Shown here one piece after another: positions 28,773 through 34,077 of a stretch of DNA of 34,077 nucleotides (position 1 is the stretch's first letter; every line of letters begins with the position of its first letter). Made by a program: the position numbers and the translations under genes. Below the pieces are notes generated by a model, which was not told the origin of the DNA, did no database searches, and saw only the letters and a program-made list of their open reading frames with translations. The DNA comes from Micromonospora gifhornensis. GTDB lineage: Bacteria > Actinomycetota > Actinomycetes > Mycobacteriales > Micromonosporaceae. The stretch spans positions 1 to 34,077 of the forward strand of contig NZ_BOPA01000056.1 of assembly GCF_016863515.1 (NCBI RefSeq), written 5' to 3'.

Positions 28773-30446
28773 TCAGTCGGCGACGGCGGTCACCGCGCGA
28801 CGTTCGGACGGGTACCGGATGTTCTCCACCATCTCCGAGATCTCCGCCGGAGGGGGTGCCGTCAGCTTCGAAACGACAATCGTCACGATGAAGTTGACGA
28901 TGGCACCGATGGTGCCGATGCCCTCCGGGCTGATGTCGAAAATGTGCGGGTTGGCCGCGGTGCCGAACACCGGCAGCGTGTAGATCATGTAGCTGGCGGT
29001 GAACACCAAGCCGGTGATCATGCCGGCGGCAGCGCCTGTCGCGTTGCATCTCTTCCAGAAGATGCCGAGCACGATGACCGGGAAGAAGCTCGCCGCTGCC
29101 AGCCCGAACGCGAAGGCGACCACCTGGGCCACGAACGCGGGCGGGTTGATGCCGGCGTAGATGGAGATCAGCACCGCCAGGCCCATGGCGATCCGGCCGG
29201 CCAGCAGCCGCTGCTTGTCAGTCGAGTCCCGCTTGACCCGCCGGAAGTACAGGTCGTGCGAGAAGGACGACGAGATGACCAGCAGCAGGCCTGCGGCGGT
29301 GGACATGGCGGCGGCCAGACCACCGGCGGCGACCAGGCCCACGATCGGTGCCGGCAGGCCGGCGATCTCAGGACTGGCCAGCACCAGGATGTCGTTGTTG
29401 ACGATCAGGTCCGCGCCGGAGGTCGGGCTGTTGCTGACCGAGTTGATGGTCGACACACCGTCGCTGACGGTGACCAGACCGGTCGCCGCCCAGTTGTTGA
29501 CCCAGGAGGGCAACGCGTCCGCCGAGACGCCGTTGACACCCTGCAACAGGTTCAGCTTGGTGAACGCGCCCACCGCGGGAGCGGTGGTGTAGAGCAGGGC
29601 GATGAAGAGCAGCGCCCAGAACGCCGAGTAGCGGGCGCCCCGCACGCTCTTGGTGGTGTAGAACCGGACGATCACGTGCGGCAGGCCGGCGGTGCCGATC
29701 ATCAGCGACATGGTTACCAGGAAGACGTCGATCTGCGGACGGGCCGCGAACGCCTCGGTGAACTGGGCCATCCCCAGCTCGACGCTTATCGCGTTGAGCT
29801 CGTCGAGGATCTGCCCGAAGGACAGCTGCGGGATCGGTACGCCGGTCATCTGCTGGGCCACCGCCACGGCGGGGATCAGGTAGGCCGTGATCAGCACCGA
29901 GTACTGGGCCACCTGGGTCCAGGTGATGCCCTTCATGCCGCCGAGCACCGCGTACAGGCCGATGATCACGGCGGCGACGATGACGCCGCCGGTGACGTCC
30001 AGGCCCAGGAATCGGCTGAAGACGATGCCACCACCGCGCATCTGCCCGACCACGTAGGTGAAGGAGATGATGATGGCCGCGACGGCAGCCACGGTGCGCA
30101 CCGTCTCCGAGTACCGGTCGCCGACGAACTCGGGCACCGTGAACTTGCCCCACTTGCGCAGGTACGGCGCGATCAGCAGAGCCAGCAGGACGTAGCCACC
30201 GGTCCAGCCCATCAGGTAGATGGAGCCGTCCGAGCCGAGGAAGGCGATCAGGCCGGCCATCGAGATGAAAGAGGCGGCGGACATCCAGTCGGCGGCGACC
30301 GCGGCACCGTTGGCGACGGTCGGAATGCCCTGGCCGGCGACGTAGAAGCCGGCGGTCTCCCGCACCCGGCTGCGCCAGGCGATGTAGAGGTAGACGGCGA
30401 AGGATCCGCCGATGAAGACAAGTGTCCAGAGCTGGATGTCGCTCAC
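28773..30446 (-). CDS. Sodium:solute symporter, VC_2705/ActP-like large subunit
   Basis: A sodium:solute symporter (557 aa) of the cytoplasmic membrane with about 13 helices. Family stretches include ETAGFYVAGQGIPTVANGAAVAADWMSAASFISMAG, here split as the GFYVAGQGIPT turn and AADWMSAASFISMAG helix, then YVVGQMRGGGIVFSRFLG, GTAGLPHVIVRFYTT and the GGLAAAMSTAAGLLL sodium-site helix. It resembles acetate/pyruvate carriers such as ActP and MctC. The GTG start overlaps the stop of the DUF4212 gene (GTGA), the classical small-plus-large pairing. With the glyoxylate-shunt genes in the same window an acetate-type substrate is attractive, but this is inference. A hairpin follows the stop. Confidence 0.9.
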   Translation of the reverse strand: MSDIQLWTLVFIGGSFAVYLYIAWRSRVRETAGFYVAGQGIPTVANGAAVAADWMSAASFISMAGLIAFLGSDGSIYLMGWTGGYVLLALLIAPYLRKWGKFTVPEFVGDRYSETVRTVAAVAAIIISFTYVVGQMRGGGIVFSRFLGLDVTGGVIVAAVIIGLYAVLGGMKGITWTQVAQYSVLITAYLIPAVAVAQQMTGVPIPQLSFGQILDELNAISVELGMAQFTEAFAARPQIDVFLVTMSLMIGTAGLPHVIVRFYTTKSVRGARYSAFWALLFIALLYTTAPAVGAFTKLNLLQGVNGVSADALPSWVNNWAATGLVTVSDGVSTINSVSNSPTSGADLIVNNDILVLASPEIAGLPAPIVGLVAAGGLAAAMSTAAGLLLVISSSFSHDLYFRRVKRDSTDKQRLLAGRIAMGLAVLISIYAGINPPAFVAQVVAFAFGLAAASFFPVIVLGIFWKRCNATGAAAGMITGLVFTASYMIYTLPVFGTAANPHIFDISPEGIGTIGAIVNFIVTIVVSKLTAPPPAEISEMVENIRYPSERRAVTAVAD

Positions 30447-30787
30447 TTGGCCGCCTCCTCGGTCTCCGGCTCGGCGACCCCGAACTGGCTGTCCAGGCGG
30501 TCCATCATCTTGGCGTAGACCAGGATCAGGATCACGAAGACGTAGATCGACCCCTGTTGGGCGAACCAGAAACCGAGCGGGAATCCGGCGATGACGATTT
30601 CGTTGAGCGGCTCGACCAGCAGAACGCCGAAGCCGAACGACACGATGAACCAGATGGCCAGCAGGATCACCATGAGCCGCAGGTTCCGGTTCCAGTACTC
30701 CTTGCGCCAACCGTTGTCCGGCGGGGCCGACCCGGGCGGTGGTGGCTCGCCACCGCGGGCTTCCTGCTCGGGGGTTACCTCGGTCAT
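30443..30787 (-). CDS. DUF4212 symporter small subunit
   Basis: A small membrane protein (114 aa) with two helices (about 38-58, LMVILLAIWFIVSFGFGVLL, and 68-92, containing PLGFWFAQQGSIYVFVILILVY). A Pro/Gly-rich cytoplasmic N-terminus and acidic C-terminus flank them. The WFAQQGSIYVF and YAKMMDRLD stretches mark the DUF4212/TIGR03647 family, the small partner of VC_2705-type sodium:solute symporters. It is translated before the large subunit and overlaps it by four bases. A good AGGAGG ribosome site precedes the ATG. It is the first gene of this operon; the 395 bases upstream should hold the promoter. Confidence 0.88.
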   Translation of the reverse strand: MTEVTPEQEARGGEPPPPGSAPPDNGWRKEYWNRNLRLMVILLAIWFIVSFGFGVLLVEPLNEIVIAGFPLGFWFAQQGSIYVFVILILVYAKMMDRLDSQFGVAEPETEEAAK

Positions 30788-31182
30788 CTCTTGAAGCCTC
30801 CTGGTCGGTACGGAAACGACGAATCCGGCGAGGGGCCTGCGGCGCCGTACCCGGCCGGTGAGGGCACGAGCCTTTGCCGCTGCCCGATCCGCGCTCCCGC
30901 GCCCCGTGCTGCCTTGACGCGGGCTGTGCGGTCGGTCACACCTTTGGTCTCGGAAGCGAACGCGAACCGGCCGAGGCAGGCAAGAGTTGATCTGTCGAAC
31001 GGCTGCTGTGCGTCGGTGAGCGGTCTGGAGAGTTCCGCGAACGGTCGACCGTGCCGTGCGACGACCACGGTGCGTCTGCTATGCGGCTGTTCGTGGTGAT
31101 GTGGTGACCGCCTGCCGACGCATACCGACCACTCGCCGATCGTCGGGCACCGTTGTCGGTCGCGGGCACCTAGCATCCCGAC
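30788..31182. other. 395-base divergent intergenic region
   Basis: This stretch separates the leftward symporter operon from the rightward gene at 31183 and should hold both promoters. On the right, TAGCAT (31171-31176) ends six bases before the ATG at 31183, suggesting a leaderless mRNA, but no good -35 box is seen. No credible gene, RNA or strong hairpin was found in the rest. Confidence 0.5.
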
Positions 31183-31596
31183 ATGCCTGACACCGCAACC
31201 GCCGCCGCTCCGGCTCGCCGTCGCATCCTCCACGCCGGCAGCCTCGGCATGATCGTCGGCGGCCTGCTCGCCCTGGTCGGCTCGCTGCTGCCCTGGGTCA
31301 TCACGCCGTTCGGTTCGCTGAACGGTGCGGCCGGCCCTGGACTGTGGACGCTGAGCGTGGCGTTCCTCGCCATCGCCGGTGCTCTGCTGCCGTACCGCAA
31401 GGTGGCCATCGCGCACAGCCTGATCCCCGGCCTGACCGTGGCGCTCATCGTCGGTTGGCAGGCTGCCCGCCTGATCAGCCTCAGCGCCAGCACCGACAGT
31501 TGGGGCCAGCTGATGCCCGGCATCGGCATGGTCATGGCCGCCGGAGGCGCGGTGGTCCTGATCCGTACCGGCATGCGTCTGCTCGCGATGCGCTGA
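31183..31596 (+). CDS. Small four-helix membrane protein, function unknown
   Basis: A hypothetical integral membrane protein (137 aa) with four hydrophobic helices: about 19-41 (GSLGMIVGGLLALVGSLLPWV), 50-69, 73-95 and 105-127. A short Ala-rich, basic N-terminus precedes them. The pattern GGLLALVGSLLPWVITPFGSLNGAAG recalls the small actinobacterial membrane proteins with a PW(V/A) turn and glycine after helix 1, but I cannot name a family. The start ATG lies six bases after the -10 box TAGCAT, with no ribosome site, so translation is probably leaderless. It stands alone, about 150 bases before the secreted-protein gene. Confidence 0.75.
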   Translation: MPDTATAAAPARRRILHAGSLGMIVGGLLALVGSLLPWVITPFGSLNGAAGPGLWTLSVAFLAIAGALLPYRKVAIAHSLIPGLTVALIVGWQAARLISLSASTDSWGQLMPGIGMVMAAGGAVVLIRTGMRLLAMR

Positions 31597-31745
31597 GCAT
31601 CGGGCTGTCCGCAACGCCCGACAAACAATGCGGCGGACGGGTGAAACCCGCTGCCGGCCCCACGCGTCATCAGGCTGAACAACCGAGGACCAGCCGTCGG
31701 CAGGGCTGCTGGCCCCGGCAGGCGAGGCAGCCGGGAGGAAACGTG

Positions 31746-32402
31746 GTGGTGGGTAGATGGCTCGCTGGAGCGAGCCTGGTGGCGCTGACAGGCGTCGCCG
31801 CAACGGTGTACGGGGTCGCGTCGGCGTCCGAAAACGACACACCGACGCCGAGCGTGGTGGCTGTCGAGGCGCCGGCTGCGGCCGTGCCGGTGGCCGGGGC
31901 GCGGCCGCCCGGTGCCGGGACGGGCAAGCCGCAGCCGACGCCGAGCGTCGACGCGGTGCTCTCCGGCACACGCCGGATCACGATCGTACGGGTGGGAGCC
32001 TTCGAGTCGGGCCTGTCGCTGCTCGACGGTGGTCGGCTTGCCGAGGTGGACGGCGCCGAGGGACGGCAGGTGTTCGTGCCGACTCCGCTGGGCGCGGGGG
32101 AGTACCTGATCAAGGCGTACTACGGTGGCGGCACCGGCAAGCCGATCTGCTGGCAGTCGCACAACCCGCAGAACACCCAACCGCTGTACGTGCGGGGTGC
32201 CACCTGCCGGGCGAACGACCCGGCGCAGCGGTTCGTCATCACCGCCGCCGAGGGTGGCGGCCCCCGGGAGTACGTGATCAGCAACCGCTGGGCGTACCTG
32301 CGAGACTCGGTACGATCCGGGCTGATCCTGGAGGAGTTGGGCGACGCCGCGCCGTTCAGCAGCTTCCGGTTCAACGACACCGGCCCGGCCCCGCGCAAGT
32401 GA
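31746..32402 (+). CDS. Secreted protein sharing its C-terminal domain with the gene at 33004
   Basis: A hypothetical exported protein (218 aa from this start) with a signal peptide or N-terminal anchor (WLAGASLVALTGVAATVYGVA), an Ala/Pro-rich linker (30-72) and a domain of about 140 residues. This domain (LSGTRRITIVRVGAFESGLS to RFNDTGPAPRK) is clearly homologous to the C-terminal part of the protein at 33004-33816, sharing SGTRxxxIVR, AFESxxSxLDxGRLAEVDGxEGR, SGLILEE/RGLILEE and FRxxDxGPAP. Cys pairs and the QPL(Y/R)V pattern suggest a beta-trefoil, not proven. GTG 31743, 31746 and 31749 are all possible; 31746 has the best distance from GGGAGG. A hairpin terminator follows. Confidence 0.78.
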   Translation: MVGRWLAGASLVALTGVAATVYGVASASENDTPTPSVVAVEAPAAAVPVAGARPPGAGTGKPQPTPSVDAVLSGTRRITIVRVGAFESGLSLLDGGRLAEVDGAEGRQVFVPTPLGAGEYLIKAYYGGGTGKPICWQSHNPQNTQPLYVRGATCRANDPAQRFVITAAEGGGPREYVISNRWAYLRDSVRSGLILEELGDAAPFSSFRFNDTGPAPRK

Positions 32403-32407
32403 CCGGC

Positions 32408-32445
32408 CCGGTGACCCGGCCGTCCACCCCCGGCCGGGTCACCGG
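32408..32445 (+). terminator. Hairpin terminator
   Basis: A perfect 15-bp stem (32408-32422 with 32431-32445) and 8-base loop begin six bases after the secreted-protein stop. It separates that gene from the sigma-factor pair. Confidence 0.8.
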
Positions 32446-32497
32446 CGTGACCAGACAGTTGACGGGTTCAACCGGGTCGGGTGGGAGACTTTTATCG

Positions 32498-33007
32498 ATG
32501 CGTGACGCTGCGGAGTTCGACGCTTTCTACTCCGCGTCCGTGCAGCGGGTGCTGGGACAGCTGTACGCGATGATCGGCAACCGGGCCGAGGCCGAGGACG
32601 CGGTGGCCGAGGCGTACGCCCGGGCCTGGGACCGGTGGTCCTCGGTGCGTGAGTGCGACAGCCCGGAAGCCTGGGTACGGCGGGTGGCCTACCGGGTGGC
32701 GGTGAGCGCCTGGCGCAAGACCGTCAACCGGCTGCGCGCCCACCGGCGGGACGCCACCGGGCAGCGGGTGGAGGCCACCTCGGTCGACCACGTCGCGGTG
32801 GTGACTGCGCTGCGGCGCATCCCCACCGAGCAGCGTCGGGTCGTGGTGCTGCACCATCTGGTCGGCCTCAGCGTCACCGAGATCGCGACCGAGGTGGGCA
32901 GCAACGAGAACACCGTCAAGACCCGGCTGGCCCGGGGCCGCCGGGCGCTGGCCGCCCATCTGACCGAGGAGAGCAGTCCCCACATGGACGGAGGGCGCAG
33001 CACGTGA
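32498..33007 (+). CDS. ECF sigma factor
   Basis: An extracytoplasmic-function sigma factor (169 aa). Region 2 runs from FDAFYSASVQRVLGQLYAMI through AEAEDAVAEAYARAWDRWSSV, with the -10-recognition part ending AWVRRVAYRVAVSAWRK. Region 4 is ALRRIPTEQRRVVVLHHLVG and LSVTEIATEVGSNENTVKTRL, the -35-binding helix-turn-helix. It has the short SigE/SACE-like layout without extra domains. GGGAG lies ten bases before the ATG. Its stop overlaps the next start (GTGA), and that gene encodes a one-helix membrane protein, the usual arrangement for an anti-sigma factor. A signal sensed at the surface is therefore inferred. Confidence 0.92.
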   Translation: MRDAAEFDAFYSASVQRVLGQLYAMIGNRAEAEDAVAEAYARAWDRWSSVRECDSPEAWVRRVAYRVAVSAWRKTVNRLRAHRRDATGQRVEATSVDHVAVVTALRRIPTEQRRVVVLHHLVGLSVTEIATEVGSNENTVKTRLARGRRALAAHLTEESSPHMDGGRST

Positions 33008-33816
33008 GCTTCGACAACCAGCTCGACGACGCCCTACGGGCACTGGCGCGCGACGGCGGACAGGACAGCCGGATCCCCGCCGCCACCGACATCCGGCGAC
33101 GCGGCGAAATCCGCCGCCGACGTCGCCGGACCGCCTCGGTCGCACTCGCCGCCACCGCAGTCGTCGCGCTCGGCGCGGGCGTCGCACTGGCCCGCCTCGG
33201 CGGCTCCACGCAGTCGATGCCGATCGACCCGGCCGGCCCGTCCACCGTCATCGGCCCGTCCACCAGCCCGTCCTCCTCGCCCACGGCTTCGCCCGGGACG
33301 CCCAGCAGCTCACCTGCGGCACCGAGCAGTTCCCCTGCCGCGCCGAGCAGTTCCGCCGCAGTGCCGCCGAGCACCGATCGGCTGCTGTCCGGCACACGCC
33401 AGGTAGCCATCGTGCGCACCGATGCGTTCGAGTCGGCAGTGTCGATGCTCGACGACGGCCGGCTCGCCGAGGTCGACGGCGTCGAGGGTCGCCGGCTGTT
33501 CGTGATCACGCCACAGGGCCCCGGCACCTACCAGATCCGTACCGCCGCCGACCCCGACACCGACCTGACCGACATCTGCTGGGAGGTCCGCTCCGCCGGC
33601 AGCCAGCCACTACGCGTCGAAGGCGTCCCCTGCGACCAGGACGAACCCCGACAGCTTTTCTCCCTCGATCCCGCCGCCGGAGGCACCTACCTGATCAGCA
33701 GCAACTCCGCCTACCTCCAGAACTCCCCGACCCGAGGCCTGATCCTCGAAGAGGCCGGCGACGCCCCGGTAACCGCCCGCTTCCGCCTCGTAGACAACGG
33801 CCCCGCCCCCAACTGA
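33004..33816 (+). CDS. Putative membrane-bound anti-sigma factor with duplicated sensor domain
   Basis: A one-helix membrane protein (270 aa): a 43-residue cytoplasmic part ending in a very basic RRRGEIRRRRRRTAS region, a membrane helix (about 44-65), a Ser/Pro repeat stalk (about 75-120; SSSPAAPSSS repeats) and an external domain (about 126-270). The external domain is homologous to that of the secreted protein encoded at 31746, including AFESAVSMLDDGRLAEVDG and the end FRLVDNGPAPN. It is coupled to the sigma gene by a GTGA overlap. The cytoplasmic part is too short for a standard zinc anti-sigma domain and has no HxxxCxxC motif, so anti-sigma function is inferred from position only. Confidence 0.75.
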   Translation: MSFDNQLDDALRALARDGGQDSRIPAATDIRRRGEIRRRRRRTASVALAATAVVALGAGVALARLGGSTQSMPIDPAGPSTVIGPSTSPSSSPTASPGTPSSSPAAPSSSPAAPSSSAAVPPSTDRLLSGTRQVAIVRTDAFESAVSMLDDGRLAEVDGVEGRRLFVITPQGPGTYQIRTAADPDTDLTDICWEVRSAGSQPLRVEGVPCDQDEPRQLFSLDPAAGGTYLISSNSAYLQNSPTRGLILEEAGDAPVTARFRLVDNGPAPN

Positions 33817-33861
33817 CACCCCACCCTCGTCCGCCTTCCCCACCCCGTCCTCACCCGCTTT

Positions 33862-33942
33862 CCCCGTCGATCATGGAGTTTTGGTCGCCAGATCGAGGCA
33901 TATCTACTATTTGTCCCGACCGAAACTCCATGATCGACGGGG
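33862..33942. repeat. Long palindromic repeat (26-bp arms)
   Basis: Arms 33862-33887 and 33917-33942 are reverse complements except for one position (T33882/G33922, a wobble pair in RNA), with a 29-base loop. The arm core GTCGATCATGGAGTTT resembles dispersed repeats I recall from Micromonospora genomes, not checked here. It separates the sigma operon from a convergent gene at the right edge and may also terminate both. Confidence 0.75.
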
Positions 33943-34077
33943 CGGAGGGGTGGGGGAGGGGGCGTCGGGGTTGTGGGGAGGGTTGGGCGGGGCCCAGCGG
34001 GTCTGGTTGATCGTGGTGAGCACGTCGTGGGCGGCGGCCACGGGCACCTCGTCAAGATCGTGCTCGATCCAGGATCG
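33907..34077 (-). CDS. C-terminal end of an unrecognised gene (cut by window edge)
   Basis: A frame open from the right edge gives 56 residues and a TAG at 33907-33909. The first part (RSWIEHDLDEVPVAAAHDVL, then TTINQTRWAPPNPPHNP) reads like a real protein end rich in acidic residues. The tail is Pro-rich, and its last eleven residues are encoded by the palindromic repeat, with the stop in its loop. I do not recognise the family. The gene would be convergent with the sigma operon. An alternative is that the true stop is masked and this is chance coding in GC-rich DNA. Confidence 0.5.
   Translation of the reverse strand, partial: RSWIEHDLDEVPVAAAHDVLTTINQTRWAPPNPPHNPDAPSPTPPPRRSWSFGRDK

Noticed and set aside
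28626..30518. Asp/His/Gly-rich plus-strand frame opposite the symporter
   Set aside because: It is the antisense shadow of a polytopic membrane protein; the minus-strand helices and sodium-site motifs are clear.

Overview
The window comes from a very GC-rich actinomycete, most likely a Micromonosporaceae member (Micromonospora-like). The grounds are high third-position GC, many GTG starts, GTGA/ATGA start-stop overlaps, IdeR/DmdR-type iron boxes, a RamB-like box before isocitrate lyase, and Streptomyces/Micromonospora families such as DUF5954 and the SCO5389 family. Assignments rest on reading the sequence and on remembered family features; no database search was run. I count 34 protein genes (one cut by the right edge), no RNA gene, no insertion sequence and no CRISPR array.

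Layout. 1-4744: glyoxylate shunt pair aceA-aceB, a terminator, a 28-bp inverted-repeat element, and the transhydrogenase gene sthA. 4834-6040: an ArsR/VOC pair with a leaderless-type promoter, and a small conserved gene behind a Zur-like box. 6195-14414: an iron-controlled haem island. It has haem oxygenase plus DUF2470; a leftward operon of a neocarzinostatin-like surface protein followed by hmuTUV; and a rightward operon of an HtaA/neocarzinostatin-like/WxL-like protein, a DUF916 (WxL-interacting) protein and a third secreted protein. Three IdeR-type boxes control these units. 14498-19319: an arginase-fold enzyme with altered metal ligands, a DUF5954 protein, a TetR/alcohol-dehydrogenase pair with two 17-bp operators, and an ArsR/SRPBCC pair.

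19389-26591: a large-subunit catalase behind a sigma-B-type promoter; a CYP152 peroxygenase carrying the OleT-like Phe/His/Arg set; a GNAT; a rifampicin monooxygenase (rox) preceded by a rifamycin-associated element; and a Bcr/CflA drug exporter. 27032-30787: a GMC oxidoreductase and a two-subunit sodium:solute (acetate-type) symporter. 31183-34077: a small membrane protein, then an ECF sigma factor flanked by two genes sharing one C-terminal domain, a long palindromic repeat, and the end of a gene entering from the right.

How the parts fit. Symporter plus glyoxylate shunt would allow growth on acetate-like carbon. The haem island would capture haem at the cell surface, import it by HmuTUV and release iron with haem oxygenase. 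The rox block reads as an inducible rifamycin response. The least described parts are the haem-surface operon combining HtaA, neocarzinostatin-like and WxL-like modules, and the His-type CYP152 downstream of rox.
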